NCBI RefSeq assembly: GCF_000185725.2
Contig: NZ_KI391954.1
Span: forward strand, 1,504,593-1,568,592
Length of the DNA: 64,000 bases
Direction of reading: 5' to 3'
Origin: Segniliparus rugosus ATCC BAA-974
GTDB taxonomy: Bacteria; Actinomycetota; Actinomycetes; Mycobacteriales; Mycobacteriaceae
Shown piece by piece: positions 21,057 through 30,042 of the stretch; positions within the stretch are counted from its first letter, which is position 1, and each line of letters begins with the position of its first letter. The notes under the pieces are model-generated. The model had not been told where the DNA came from, did not search any database, and saw only the letters and a program-made list of their open reading frames with translations. Made by a program: the position numbers and the translations under genes.

Positions 21057-22153
21057 CTGTCGGCTTCGCTGATCACGCCGGAGCCGATCACCCGGTCGCC
21101 GAGCACGGGGTCCGGCTCGTAGAGGACGACCGTCTGGCCTGCGGCGACACCCTCCAGCGGCTCGTCGAGCTCGACCTCGAAGCCGCCTCCGGCCGCCCGC
21201 GCGCGCGCCGGGGCGAGGCCGCCGTGGGCGCGGATCTGCGCGACGCAGGAGAACGCCCCGTGCGGGGCCTCGCCCCCGCCCCACACCGCTTTGCGCGCCA
21301 CGAGCGAGCGCACCCGCAAGTCTTCGAGCGTCCCGACCCGGACCACGCCGGTCTCCGGCTCCACGGCGGTGACGTAGCGCGGGATCCCGTCCCCGGTGGG
21401 GTTCCCGAGGCGCAGCCCCCGCCGCTGGCCGACGGTGAAGCCGACCGCCCCGTCGTGGTGGCCGAGCACCTCGCCAGTGCGGTGGTCGCGGAACTCCCCC
21501 GGCCTTGACCCCGCTCCCGAGCGCACCGCGAGCTTCGCGCCCAAGAACGCCTTGGTGTCCCCGGAGGGGATGAAGCAGATGTCATGGCTGTCCGGCTTCT
21601 GCGCCACGGCCAGCCCCCGCCGGTCCGCCTCCTCGCGGATCTGCGGCTTCGGGGTGTCCCCCACCGGGAACATCGCCCTGGCGAGCTGCTCGGCGGTGAG
21701 CACGGCCAGCACGTACGATTGGTCCTTGTCCGGGTCCGCCGACCGGCGCAGCGTCGTGCCGTCCAGGCGGGCGTAGTGCCCGGTGGCGACCTTGTCGAAG
21801 CCGAGGGCGACCGCGCGGTCCAACAGCGCCGCGAACTTGATCTTCTCGTTGCACGTCACGCACGGGTTCGGGGTGCGACCCTCGGCGTAGGTGGCGACGA
21901 ACTGGTCGATGACCTCGCGCTCGAACGCCTCGGAGAAGTCCCAGACGTAGAACGGGATGCCCAGCACGTCCGCCGACCTTCGCGCGTCCCTGGAGTCCTC
22001 CACCGAGCAGCAGCCCCGGCTGCCGCCCCTGGTGTTGTCCGGGTTGCGCGAGAGCGCGAGGTGCACGCCGACGACGTCGTGGCCCGCCTCCACGGCGCGG
22101 GCAGCGGCCACCGCGGAGTCGACTCCACCGCTCATCGCCGCCAACACGCGCAT
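21053..22153 (-). CDS. mnmA: tRNA-specific 2-thiouridylase MnmA
   Basis: 366 residues. The PP-loop '[11 protein letters not shown]' (residues 7-17) binds ATP. Catalytic Cys101 ('[11 protein letters not shown]') and Cys193 ('DICFIPSG') form the persulfide/disulfide pair. '[12 protein letters not shown]' and the C-terminal beta-barrel bind tRNA. It thiolates U34 of Lys, Glu and Gln tRNAs using sulfur supplied by the upstream cysteine desulfurase, 40 bases away. An in-frame ATG three codons upstream (22162) is an alternative start. Confidence 0.96.
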   Translation of the reverse strand: MRVLAAMSGGVDSAVAAARAVEAGHDVVGVHLALSRNPDNTRGGSRGCCSVEDSRDARRSADVLGIPFYVWDFSEAFEREVIDQFVATYAEGRTPNPCVTCNEKIKFAALLDRAVALGFDKVATGHYARLDGTTLRRSADPDKDQSYVLAVLTAEQLARAMFPVGDTPKPQIREEADRRGLAVAQKPDSHDICFIPSGDTKAFLGAKLAVRSGAGSRPGEFRDHRTGEVLGHHDGAVGFTVGQRRGLRLGNPTGDGIPRYVTAVEPETGVVRVGTLEDLRVRSLVARKAVWGGGEAPHGAFSCVAQIRAHGGLAPARARAAGGGFEVELDEPLEGVAAGQTVVLYEPDPVLGDRVIGSGVISEADR

Positions 22154-22193
22154 GGGACTCATTCTACTGAGCAGGTCAAAACGAGAGGACCGC

Positions 22194-23459
22194 TCACACC
22201 GGGGCGACGGCCGAGCGGGCCGCCCTCGCCCTGGCGATGGCGTCCGGCAGCGCCCGCAGCGCGAGGTCCACCTCCGCCTGGCTCGAATTCCAGCCGAGGG
22301 AGAAGCGCAGCGAGGCTCGCGCCACGTCCTGCTCGACGCCCATCGCGAGCAGCACATGGCTCGCCGAGGCCACCCCCGCCGTGCAGGCCGACCCGGTCGA
22401 GCAGGCCACCCCCGCCGCGTCGAGCAGCATGAGCAGCGAATCGCCCTCGCAGCCGGGGAAGCTGAAATTCGCGTTGCCCGGCAACCGGCCCGCCCCGGTC
22501 GGAGCCCCGTTGAGCAGCGCGTCCGGGACGAGCTGGAACACGCCGCAGACCAGCGCGTCGCGCAGCTTCGCGAGCCTCGCCGAGGCGCACTGCAGATCCT
22601 CGGTCGCCGCGTCGAGCGCGGCGGCCAAGCCTCGGATCGCGACGAGGTCGGAGGTGCCCGAGCGCAGTCCCCGCTCGTGCCCGCCGCCGTGCTGCAACGC
22701 GACCACGTCGTGCGCGCGGGAGAGGACCAGCGCCCCGGCTCCGACCGGGCCGCCGAACTTGTGCGCGGCCACTGAGAGCGCCGCCGCCCCCGAGCCGGCG
22801 AGGCCCACCGGGAGCTGGCCGACGGCCTGGCACGCGTCCACGTGCAGCGGCACCCCGGCCGCGTTCGCCAGCTCGGCGAACTCCTCGACCGGGTTGACCG
22901 TGCCGACCTCGTTGTTCGCCCACATGACGCTCACCAGGGCGACCCGCTCGCCCCAGTCCGCGAGAGCCTCGGCGAGCGCGTCGGGGCTCGTCCTGCCCGT
23001 GCGGTCCACCGGCAGCCGCACGACCTGCGCGCCCTGGCTCTTCGCCAGCCAGTCCGTCACGTCGAGCACGGCGTGGTGCTCCGCCTCGCTCGTGATCACC
23101 ACGTCCCGGCCCGGCCCGGCCGACCGCCGCGCCCAGTACAGCCCTTTGATCCCGAGGTTGTCGCTCTCCGTCCCGCCGCCGGTGAAGACCACCTCGGAGG
23201 GGAGCGCGCCCAGCCGCTCGGCCACCGACTCCCGCGCCTCCTCCAACGCGCGCCGCGCGGCGCGGCCCTGCGCGTGCACTGACGAGGCGTTGCCGAACAG
23301 GCCGAACGCCTCGGTCATGGCTCGGACGGCCTCCGGGCGCAGCGGCGAACTCGCCGCGTGGTCGAGATAGGCGCTTTCCAGCGCGACCTGCCCCGCGCGC
23401 CCGCCGCAGACGGGCGGGACCGCGTTGCTCTCCTCGAGGGCTTCAGGCTGCTTGGACAT
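22194..23459 (-). CDS. iscS: Cysteine desulfurase (IscS/NifS family)
   Basis: 421 residues. PLP Lys234 is in '[14 protein letters not shown]'; 'EAEHHAVLD' supplies the stacking His. The sulfur-accepting Cys is in '[16 protein letters not shown]'. It converts cysteine to alanine and passes persulfide sulfur to MnmA and other acceptors. The start overlaps the end of the upstream acyltransferase by 17 bases. About 25 N-terminal residues before '[13 protein letters not shown]' are not conserved, so an internal start is possible. Confidence 0.92.
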   Translation of the reverse strand: MSKQPEALEESNAVPPVCGGRAGQVALESAYLDHAASSPLRPEAVRAMTEAFGLFGNASSVHAQGRAARRALEEARESVAERLGALPSEVVFTGGGTESDNLGIKGLYWARRSAGPGRDVVITSEAEHHAVLDVTDWLAKSQGAQVVRLPVDRTGRTSPDALAEALADWGERVALVSVMWANNEVGTVNPVEEFAELANAAGVPLHVDACQAVGQLPVGLAGSGAAALSVAAHKFGGPVGAGALVLSRAHDVVALQHGGGHERGLRSGTSDLVAIRGLAAALDAATEDLQCASARLAKLRDALVCGVFQLVPDALLNGAPTGAGRLPGNANFSFPGCEGDSLLMLLDAAGVACSTGSACTAGVASASHVLLAMGVEQDVARASLRFSLGWNSSQAEVDLALRALPDAIARARAARSAVAPV

Positions 23460-24369
23460 CCTGTTCAGCGTACTCGGCGGACCGTCCGAACACCAGGCGC
23501 TCGGTCAGCTCGGCGAGCTCGCGCCGGTCGGTCCCCGCCAAACTCGGGCCGATCCAAATATTCGCCCGCAAGCCCCGATGGCCGATGATGCGCTTGATCG
23601 AGTCGAGCCCGTTGTCCTCCAGCACGAAGCAAGGGGTCACGTCCGGCTCGTCCGCGTCCTCGCCGTACCAAATGCGGATCGGGCGCACCCGCCCGCCCGT
23701 GGAAGCCGCCGCGTCGAAGAACGCTGGGTGGAAACGCCCGTGGTGCTTGCCGCACCACGTGGTCGCCTCGGGGAAGACCACCACGCGCTCCCCCGCCGCG
23801 ACGCGCCTGCCCGCCTCGGCGACCAGGCCGGGCAGCTCGCGGAGCTTGGTGCGGTCGATGGGGATCATCCGCAAAGTCCTCGCCAGCGTCCGGACCACCG
23901 GCACGCGCATCAGATCGCCCCTGGCCACGTAGGTCGACCGGGTGATCGCGTGCAGGAGGATCGCGTCGAGCCAGGAGGTGTGCTGCGGGGCCCAGACCTC
24001 GCCCGCGCCGGCAGGCGCGGCGATGGTCGGCAGGTCTTGCGCCCTTCGCACTTTCACCCGGACGCCGATCGAGGAGACCGCGAGCCACGCGTACCACTGC
24101 ACCGGAGCCGGGCGCAGCCGCTCCGGCAGCAGGCGGGTCAGAAGGAGCGCCGGGGCGGTGAGCATCACCAGGGCGAAGGCGGTCCAGCGCAGGGCCCGCA
24201 GCCATCCGGCGGCTCCTTCGGACACGGGCGGGATGCAGCCCCGGCCGCAGACGCATTCTGGGATCCAGCCCTGCCCCGGAGCCCGGATCGGCGTGCGCTC
24301 GAAGACGGACGGGGGCTGGGCGACGGGGAAACGGCGGTGGCGGAACGGGATCTTCGGGAGCAGTTTCAA
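23443..24369 (-). CDS. 1-acylglycerol-3-phosphate-type acyltransferase (OlsA-like, Rv3026c)
   Basis: 308 residues from a TTG at 24369 overlapping the GNAT stop (TTGA at 24366-24369); this length matches the mycobacterial Rv3026c family. The catalytic HX4D is 'QHTSWLDAILL', and the glycerol-binding motif is 'VVVFPEATTW'. A hydrophobic helix precedes it ('LRWTAFALVMLTAPALLLTRLL'), so it is a membrane-associated PlsC-family enzyme that acylates a lysolipid. Its partner upstream resembles OlsB, which suggests the second acylation step of an acyl-amino-acid (ornithine-type) lipid. This is inference; a phosphatidate role is the alternative. Confidence 0.85.
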   Translation of the reverse strand: MKLLPKIPFRHRRFPVAQPPSVFERTPIRAPGQGWIPECVCGRGCIPPVSEGAAGWLRALRWTAFALVMLTAPALLLTRLLPERLRPAPVQWYAWLAVSSIGVRVKVRRAQDLPTIAAPAGAGEVWAPQHTSWLDAILLHAITRSTYVARGDLMRVPVVRTLARTLRMIPIDRTKLRELPGLVAEAGRRVAAGERVVVFPEATTWCGKHHGRFHPAFFDAAASTGGRVRPIRIWYGEDADEPDVTPCFVLEDNGLDSIKRIIGHRGLRANIWIGPSLAGTDRRELAELTERLVFGRSAEYAEQDVQAA

Positions 24370-25262
24370 CGCTGCCTCGGCTGTTCCGACGGCGAGGCCG
24401 CGGCGCTCCTCGGCTGTTCCAATGGCGAGGTCGCGGCGCTCCTCGACTCTGCCACCTGCGCCGCCGAGCGCAGCCGGTCGAGGTAGCGGCGGTTGGCGTC
24501 TCTGAGCGCGAGCAGCACCGCGAAGTCCGCGACTCCGAAGACCGGGTCGTGCGCGGGCTCCCCGCAGAACTTCGCGCCGATCCGCTGATAGCCTCGGATC
24601 AGCGGCGGCGACTTGACCTTCGCCGGGGCCGGGATCTCGTCCAGCGCCACCCCGTCCAGCACCACCGGTCGGTGCGGGTAGACGCGGTATTCCGAGGCGT
24701 TCTTGGCCAGCACCTCGTCCCGGATGCCCCGCACGTGCGAGCCGGGGACGTCCTCCGGGGCCTCCTGGATCGGCACGGAGACGCAGCCGACCAGGTATTC
24801 GTAGCCGGTCCGGTCCAGGTAGGCGAGGATGCCCGCCCACATGAGCGCCAGCACCGAGCCGCAGCGGTGCTCCGCGCGCACGCAGGCCCGGCCCACCTCC
24901 ACCGTCTGCGGGCGAAGGGGGTCGATGCTCGAGAGTTCGAACTCGCCCGCCGTGTACAGCCCGCCCATGACGATCACGGAGGGCGGCGGCAGCAGCCGGT
25001 AGCAGCCGACGACCTCCTGCGCGTTCTCCTCCCAGACCAGAAGGTGCTCGCAGTGCTCGTCATAAGCATCCGCGTCCTTCCCGTCCACGAAGGAGTCCGC
25101 CGCCCCGGCGAACCCCGGCTCGTTCGCGAACACATCGGCGCGCAGGCGCTGGACGGCTTCGATCTCGTCGGCGTCGGTGGAGAGTTTCAAGCTGTAACGG
25201 GGCAGGCCCTCGGGGGCGCTGCCGACGGGTGCGGGTGGGATGAGGACTGCTGAACTGCCCAT
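24366..25262 (-). CDS. GNAT-family N-acyltransferase (OlsB-like, Rv3027c)
   Basis: 298 residues. 'YSLKLSTDADEIEAVQRLRADVF' begins a hemolysin/OlsB-type GNAT domain, 'EVVGCYRLLPP' and 'VEVGRACVRAEHRCGSVLALMW' are the acyl-donor-binding strands, and 'RGYQRIGAKFCGEPAHDPVFGVADFAVLL' is the family's C-terminal signature. OlsB transfers a 3-hydroxyacyl group from ACP to the alpha-amine of ornithine. The adjacent PlsC-like gene fits the OlsB/OlsA pairing. The C-terminus carries two 11-residue repeats (RSAATSPLEQP, RSAAASPSEQP) encoded by a 33-bp tandem duplication, outside the conserved domain. Confidence 0.8.
   Translation of the reverse strand: MGSSAVLIPPAPVGSAPEGLPRYSLKLSTDADEIEAVQRLRADVFANEPGFAGAADSFVDGKDADAYDEHCEHLLVWEENAQEVVGCYRLLPPPSVIVMGGLYTAGEFELSSIDPLRPQTVEVGRACVRAEHRCGSVLALMWAGILAYLDRTGYEYLVGCVSVPIQEAPEDVPGSHVRGIRDEVLAKNASEYRVYPHRPVVLDGVALDEIPAPAKVKSPPLIRGYQRIGAKFCGEPAHDPVFGVADFAVLLALRDANRRYLDRLRSAAQVAESRSAATSPLEQPRSAAASPSEQPRQR
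24378..24443. repeat. Two 33-bp tandem repeats in the GNAT 3' end
   Basis: CGGCTGTTCC...GCGCTCCT occurs at 24378-24410 and 24411-24443 with three differences. It is in frame, duplicating an 11-residue Ser/Pro/Ala segment just before the stop codon, and also lies immediately upstream of the acyltransferase TTG start. Confidence 0.9.
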
Positions 25263-25375
25263 GCCTCATACGGTTACCGAGTCGTTACTTCCTCGCGGAA
25301 TCGACACGGTGTACGGCTCCCGACGATTTGATGAACGAATTTCCCGCGCCCGCTGTCGCGACTACGATTGCGGCC

Positions 25376-25669
25376 ATGCCCGCCTACGTGATCTCCGTGA
25401 CCAGCGCCATCCTCGACCCCGAAGCCGCGCAACGCTACAGCGAGCTCGCCCGCCCCGCCGTGCTCGCCCACAACGGCTCCTACCTCGTTCGCACCACGGA
25501 ATTCGAGGTCGAAGAGGCACGAGACCCCGCCCCCGCCCGGATCGTCGTGATCGAATTCCCGGACCGAGCAGCGGCGCGGGCCTGGTACGACTCCCCCGAG
25601 TACGCGCCCGCCAGGCAGATCGCGCTCCGGGCGCTCCACCGCCAGCTGTGGTTCGCGGACGCCCTCTGA
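25376..25669 (+). CDS. DUF1330 domain protein
   Basis: 97 residues, ferredoxin-like alpha/beta-barrel dimer fold. 'YVISVTSAILDPEAAQRYSELA', 'VEEARDPAPARIVVIEFPDRAAARAWYDSPEYAPARQIA' (read in two parts) is the DUF1330 signature. Its function is unknown, and members often accompany stress or catabolic genes. The ATG at 25376 is 7 bases after a -10-like TACGAT (25363-25368), so the message may be leaderless. It is divergent from the GNAT gene. Confidence 0.85.
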   Translation: MPAYVISVTSAILDPEAAQRYSELARPAVLAHNGSYLVRTTEFEVEEARDPAPARIVVIEFPDRAAARAWYDSPEYAPARQIALRALHRQLWFADAL

Positions 25670-25783
25670 CCCAGGCCGACACGCTCCGGGGCGGCATCGG
25701 CGGATCTGGGGAGCAACGTCCTAGACTGGCCGCTAGCGGCTCCCCAGCGCCGCTGCATTGTTCCCGAACAAGGAGTATTTCCC

Positions 25784-25990
25784 ATGGCCGATTTCCACGA
25801 CAAGTTCGACAAGGCGTATGCGGACAAGTCCCTCGCCGAACTCCTCGACGCCCCCGTCGACGCGATCAAGGGCGTGAGCGAAGGCGACGCCGAGAAGCTC
25901 AAGGCCGCTTTCAACATCAAGACCGTCAAGGATCTCGGCACGAACAAGTTCTTCCTCTGGGCTCAGGCCGCCGTCGCCCTCGGCAGCTAG
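25784..25990 (+). CDS. Small helix-hairpin-helix-like protein
   Basis: 68 residues, MADFHDKFDKAYADKSLAEL onward. 'LLDAPVDAIKGVSEGDAEKL' and 'FNIKTVKDLGTNKFFLWAQA' form a helix-hairpin-helix-like arrangement. Similar short proteins of unknown role occur widely in actinobacteria. A Shine-Dalgarno (AAGGAG) lies 10 bases upstream of the ATG. It is followed by a very long terminator hairpin, suggesting a strongly expressed monocistronic gene. It may bind nucleic acid or another protein; neither is shown. Confidence 0.75.
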   Translation: MADFHDKFDKAYADKSLAELLDAPVDAIKGVSEGDAEKLKAAFNIKTVKDLGTNKFFLWAQAAVALGS

Positions 25991-26010
25991 TCCCCAGCGC
26001 TCAGGCGGCT

Positions 26011-26072
26011 TGAGCCGCGAAACAGTTCGGCCCCCGGTTTTCCCGCCGGGGGCCGAACTGTTTCGCGGCTCA
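26011..26072. terminator. Very long perfect hairpin terminator
   Basis: A perfect 27-bp stem (26011-26037 with 26046-26072) with an 8-base loop TTTTCCCG. It lies 20 bases after the small HhH gene and 8 bases before the stop of the convergent secreted-protein gene, so it can terminate both. Confidence 0.9.
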
Positions 26073-26080
26073 GAGCCTCG

Positions 26081-26485
26081 CTACTGGGGCGGCATGCCCT
26101 GTCCGCTCTCGAAGGGAGAGCCTCCCGGATAGCCCGGCGTGAACGGCAGCGGCGGCATGCCCTGCCCGCTCTCGAAGGGAGAGCCGCCCGGATAGCCCGG
26201 CATCAGCGGCAGCGGCGGCCCGAACGGAGAGCCGAACGGCGGCATTCCGCCCGGCGGTCCGAACGGCTGCGGCGGGCCGGGGTCGAAGCCTGGAGCGCCG
26301 TCGTCCTCGAAGTCCTCGTCCGGGCCCGCGTCGGGCCCCTCAGCCTCCGGCCCGTCGCCGGAGGCGTCTTCGTCGGATGCGGATGCGGAATCCGCTAAGG
26401 CGGCCGGCGCCGTCCATGCGGCAGCCGGGGCCGCTCCGATCCCCGCGAGCGCCATGAGGAACACCGGAACCGCTTTCAACCACAT
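26081..26485 (-). CDS. Secreted Pro/Gly-rich repeat protein
   Basis: 134 residues. A signal peptide MWLKAVPVFLMALAGIGAAP ends near 'AAAWTAPAALA'. An acidic linker (DEDASGDGPEAEGPDAGPDEDFEDDG) follows, then a Pro/Gly/Phe-rich region with two 21-residue repeats of 'PGYPGGSPFESGQGMPP'. Low-complexity PGG/FGPP composition suggests an exported, intrinsically disordered cell-wall or surface protein. I do not recognise a family. Confidence 0.7.
   Translation of the reverse strand: MWLKAVPVFLMALAGIGAAPAAAWTAPAALADSASASDEDASGDGPEAEGPDAGPDEDFEDDGAPGFDPGPPQPFGPPGGMPPFGSPFGPPLPLMPGYPGGSPFESGQGMPPLPFTPGYPGGSPFESGQGMPPQ
26088..26213. repeat. Two 63-bp tandem repeats in the secreted-protein gene
   Basis: Units at 26088-26150 and 26151-26213, each starting GGCGGCATGCCCTG and nearly identical. 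They encode the duplicated 'PGYPGGSPFESGQGMPP' block at the C-terminus, next to the stop codon. Confidence 0.85.
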
Positions 26486-26520
26486 TCCGCCAGTGTACCA
26501 ACCCGCATTGTCGCGCCGCC

Positions 26521-26568
26521 GATTCTCGGGGCGTTATCCCTTGTGATTCTCGGGGCGTTATCCCTTGT
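26521..26568. repeat. 24-bp tandem duplication at the recN stop codon
   Basis: GATTCTCGGGGCGTTATCCC plus TTGT occurs twice with no mismatch (26521-26544, 26545-26568). The unit contains the recN stop codon and its last three codons, so a second copy of the gene end, including the stop, follows the real one. Confidence 0.95.
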
Positions 26569-28282
26569 CTTGTTCCGCCTTCGAGAGCAGCTCGTCCGCG
26601 TGCGCGCGGCCGGTCTCGGTCTCCGCCATGCCCGCGAGCATGCGGGCGAGCTCCACGACCCGCTCCTCCCGGCTCAGCTGGCGCACCTGGCTCGCTTTGC
26701 CGCCCGAAGCCGCCGCGCCCTGCTCGGCGGGCTCGATCCGGATATGCGCGTCCGCGTACGCCGCGACCTGCGGCAGATGCGTCACCGCCAGGACTTGGCA
26801 ATGCCGCCCGAGCCTGGCCAGGCGCTGTCCGATCCCGACCGCGGCCCTGCCGCCGACCCCGCTGTCCACCTCGTCGAAGACCATCGTCACCTGTTCCCTG
26901 CCCCTGGCCAGCACCAGTTCCAAGGCGAGCATGATGCGCGACAGCTCGCCGCCGGACGCGCCTTTCGCGAGCGCGATCGGCTCCCCGGAGCCCGCCGCCT
27001 TGAGCGCGAAGCCGACCTCGTCCGCGCCGTTCGGCCCGTGCTTCCCTGAGGGCTCCACCCCGACAGCCAACGCCGCGCCGCCCATCGACAACCCGGCCAG
27101 CTCCTGGTTCACGGCTTTCTGCAGTCCGTCCGCGGCCTTGCGGCGGATCGCCGTGAGCTTGCCCGCGAGCTGGTCCAGCTCGGCCTTGGTCGCGTCCAGC
27201 TCGGCCTGGACCTTCGCGACGGCTTCGGTCCCCCCGCCGATCCGCTCCAAACGTGCCTGCGCCTCCGCAGCCCAGCGCAGCACCCCGTCCACATCGGTGG
27301 CGTAAGCGCGGACCAGCGCCTTCAACTGCGCTTGGCGGTCGAGCTTCGCCTCGAGGGCCGAGCTGTCCGAGGGCAGATCCCCCAGATACGCGCCGAGGTC
27401 GAGCCCCAGTTCTGCGACCAAAGTCCCCGCTTCGGCGGCCCGGTCGGCGAGTTCGCGCAGCCGAGGGTCCTCCGCGCTGGCGAGGATCGTCCCCACCTGG
27501 CCCAACGCGCTCGCCGCGCCTGCCGCGCCGCCCTCCGGGTTCTCCGGGTCCTCCCCGGTGAGCAGCAGATGCGCGGCGTGGGCGCGCTCGCGCAGATCGT
27601 CGAGGTCCGAGAGGCGGCGGATCTCCGCCGCGAGCGACTCGTCCTCCCCCGGCTCGGGGTCCGCCTCGGCGATCCGCCGGATCCCTTCGGCGAGACGCTC
27701 CGCCTCGGCTGCGCGTCCCTCCTCGTTCGACTGCAGCTCGGCGAGCTCCGCGCCGAGCTGGCCGAACCTCGCGTACGCCGCGCGCCATTTCGCCAGCGGC
27801 CCGGCGATCTTCTCGCCCGCGAACCGGTCGAGCGCGGCGAGCTGCTCCCCCGACTTGAGCAGCCGGAGCTGGTCGTGCTGCCCGTGGACGTTCAGCAGCG
27901 GGTCGGCGAAAGCGGACAGCGTCCCGAGCGGCACCGCCCGACCGCCGATGAACGCTTTGGACCGGCCGTCCTTGCCCAGGGTCCGCAGCACGAGCACGTC
28001 TTCGTCGTCCAGATCCACCCCGGCGCTGTCGAGGAACTCGCGCACCTCGTCGTCGAGAACGTCCGGCCCTGGCAGCTCGAAACGAGCCTCGACCACTGCC
28101 CGCTCCGCGCCGCCGCGCACGCGCGCCGCGTCGCCCCTGCCCCCGCCGACCAGCCGCAGCCCGACCGCGAGCATGGTCTTGCCCACGCCCGTCTCGCCGG
28201 TGAGCACCGTGAACCCGCCCTGCAACGGGACTTCCGCCTTCGCGATGGCCCCCAGGTTCTCGATCCGCAGCTCACTGAGCAT
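26558..28282 (-). CDS. recN: DNA repair protein RecN
   Basis: 574 residues, SMC-like ATPase for double-strand-break repair. The Walker A motif 'LTGETGVGKTMLA' (about 28-40) has Val and Thr where GETGAGKS is usual. A coiled-coil middle follows, then signature 'AKGASGGELSRIMLALEL' and Walker B 'TMVFDEVDSGVGG'. The C-terminus 'GRAHADELLSKAEQDKG' is typical. The start overlaps nadK by 11 bases. It is the last gene of a mycobacterial-type tlyA-nadK-recN series. A 24-bp duplication surrounds its stop. Confidence 0.96.
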   Translation of the reverse strand: MLSELRIENLGAIAKAEVPLQGGFTVLTGETGVGKTMLAVGLRLVGGGRGDAARVRGGAERAVVEARFELPGPDVLDDEVREFLDSAGVDLDDEDVLVLRTLGKDGRSKAFIGGRAVPLGTLSAFADPLLNVHGQHDQLRLLKSGEQLAALDRFAGEKIAGPLAKWRAAYARFGQLGAELAELQSNEEGRAAEAERLAEGIRRIAEADPEPGEDESLAAEIRRLSDLDDLRERAHAAHLLLTGEDPENPEGGAAGAASALGQVGTILASAEDPRLRELADRAAEAGTLVAELGLDLGAYLGDLPSDSSALEAKLDRQAQLKALVRAYATDVDGVLRWAAEAQARLERIGGGTEAVAKVQAELDATKAELDQLAGKLTAIRRKAADGLQKAVNQELAGLSMGGAALAVGVEPSGKHGPNGADEVGFALKAAGSGEPIALAKGASGGELSRIMLALELVLARGREQVTMVFDEVDSGVGGRAAVGIGQRLARLGRHCQVLAVTHLPQVAAYADAHIRIEPAEQGAAASGGKASQVRQLSREERVVELARMLAGMAETETGRAHADELLSKAEQDKG

Positions 28283-29222
28283 TGCCGGCCCGCCCCCGCC
28301 CTCGCCAGCCGGTCACCGGGAGTTCGAACTTTCTGACCAGCCGGTCCGCGAACGGCACGCTGTCGATCCGGGCCCAATGCACCGGGGTCGCGCCTCGGAC
28401 CAGCTCCACCCGCCCTTTCGGCGGCAGCGCGATCTCGCGCCGACCGTCGCACACCACCACCCCGTCGCGCCCGCCGTTCGTCGGCTCGACCGCGATCCGC
28501 GCCTTCGGGCTGGTCACCATGGGCCGGGTGAACAGCGCGTGCGCGTTGCTCGGGACCAACAGCAGCGCTTCGAGGTCGGGCCAGACGATCGGTCCGCCAG
28601 CCGAATACGCGTACGCGGTGGAGCCGGTCGGCGTCGAGATGAGCATGCCGTCCGCCATGAACGCGCACACCGGGCGGCCGTCCACCTCCACCACCAGCTC
28701 CACGACTCCGAGCCGGGAGACGTTCTGGATGCTCACCTCGTTCAACGCCCATCCCTTGTCCACCACGCGGCCTTCCGCGAACACGGTCACGTCGATGGTC
28801 ATGCGGTGCTCGATGGTGTAGGCGCGGGCGACCACTTGCTGCAGGGTCTGCTCGATCTGCTCGGCCTCCGCTTCGGCGAGGAAGCCGACATGGCCGAGGT
28901 TGATCCCCAGGACGGGGACTTCCGCCGGCCTGGCCACTTCCGCCGCGCGCAGGAAGGTGCCGTCCCCGCCGAGGACCAGCACCAGCTCGCAGCCCTCCGC
29001 CGCGCCCTCAGGCTCGACCACCTGCGCGTCGCCGTGCTTGAACAGCTCGTCCAGGAAGAGCTTCGGCGCGATGGAGGGGGCCAGCGGTTTGCCCCGCCTG
29101 GCGATGTCCGGGGCGAGGACCCGGACCGAGACCCCCGCCTCTTTGAAGACTCTGGCCACCACCGGCACCACTTCCGGCAGCTGCTGCGGGGTGAGGTTCG
29201 CGACGATCAGGATCTCACGCAT
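28272..29222 (-). CDS. nadK: NAD kinase
   Basis: 316 residues. 'LVLGGDGTFLRAAE' (GGDGT at 85-89) and 'TPTGSTAYAYSAGGPIVWP' are the conserved NAD/ATP-binding motifs. It phosphorylates NAD+ to NADP+, mycobacterial enzymes using polyphosphate as well as ATP. The ATG at 29222 overlaps the tlyA stop by eight bases, and recN overlaps its own 3' end, so the three are one translationally linked unit. Confidence 0.96.
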   Translation of the reverse strand: MREILIVANLTPQQLPEVVPVVARVFKEAGVSVRVLAPDIARRGKPLAPSIAPKLFLDELFKHGDAQVVEPEGAAEGCELVLVLGGDGTFLRAAEVARPAEVPVLGINLGHVGFLAEAEAEQIEQTLQQVVARAYTIEHRMTIDVTVFAEGRVVDKGWALNEVSIQNVSRLGVVELVVEVDGRPVCAFMADGMLISTPTGSTAYAYSAGGPIVWPDLEALLLVPSNAHALFTRPMVTSPKARIAVEPTNGGRDGVVVCDGRREIALPPKGRVELVRGATPVHWARIDSVPFADRLVRKFELPVTGWRGRGRAGNAQ

Positions 29223-30042
29223 CGCCGCCCCCTCCGGCCCGCTCGTCCCAGTCCGCAAGCCCCGCGCGGATCGTCGGCTCGAAATCGCCCTTCGGAGCCG
29301 ATCTGCGCAACCAGAGGAACGCCTCGAGGTTCCCGCTCCGCCCCGCCACCGGGCTCGGCGCGGCCCCCTGGACCGCGAGCCCTGCTGCCGAAGCCGCCTC
29401 GGCGACCGCCAGCACCGAGGCGATCCTGGCTTTCGCGTCGCGGACCACCCCGCCCCTGCCGATCTCATGCTTCGCGGCCTCGAACTGCGGCTTCACCATG
29501 ACCACCAGCTCGCCCGCCTCGCGAACGCAGGCGGCGAGCGCGGGCAGCACCAGGCGCAACGAGATGAACGAGAGGTCGGCGACCACGAGGTCGACCTCGC
29601 CGCCGATCGTCTCCGGGGTCATGTGCCGCACGTTGACGCCGTCGAACACCGCGACTCTCGGATCCTCCCGCAACCGGGGAAGCAGCTGGTCGTGCCCAAC
29701 GTCCACGGCGGCGACCCAGGACGCGCCCAGCCGTAGCAGCACGTCGGTGAACCCGCCGTGCGCCGCGCCCGCGTCGAGGCACCGCCGTCCGGCCACCGCC
29801 ACGCCGAGGCGTTCGAGCGCGCCCGCGATCTTCCCGCCCGCCCGCGAGGCCCAATCCGGCTCCTCCGGGTCCGCGTCCACGCGCACGTCGGTCTCCGCCG
29901 AGACCGCGAACGCCGGTTTCTTAGCGAGCTTCCCGCCCGCGAACACCCGTCCCTGCGCGATGAGCGAGCCGGCCTGCTCCCGAGAACGGGCCAGTCCTCT
30001 GCGCACCAGCTCGCGGTCCAACCGCGTCGTCGTGTCAGGCAT
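29215..30042 (-). CDS. tlyA: rRNA 2'-O-methyltransferase TlyA
   Basis: 275 residues. The N-terminal S4 RNA-binding domain ('RLDRELVRRGLARSREQAGS') is followed by an FtsJ-like methyltransferase. Motif I reads 'CLDAGAAHGGFTDVLL' where DAGASTGGFTD is usual, and the catalytic Lys/Asp/Lys/Glu set appears as GGK, 'VADLSF', 'MVKPQFEA' and 'LEAFLW'. TlyA methylates 16S and 23S rRNA, and its loss gives capreomycin resistance in mycobacteria. Gene order with nadK and recN matches M. tuberculosis. Confidence 0.94.
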   Translation of the reverse strand: MPDTTTRLDRELVRRGLARSREQAGSLIAQGRVFAGGKLAKKPAFAVSAETDVRVDADPEEPDWASRAGGKIAGALERLGVAVAGRRCLDAGAAHGGFTDVLLRLGASWVAAVDVGHDQLLPRLREDPRVAVFDGVNVRHMTPETIGGEVDLVVADLSFISLRLVLPALAACVREAGELVVMVKPQFEAAKHEIGRGGVVRDAKARIASVLAVAEAASAAGLAVQGAAPSPVAGRSGNLEAFLWLRRSAPKGDFEPTIRAGLADWDERAGGGGDA

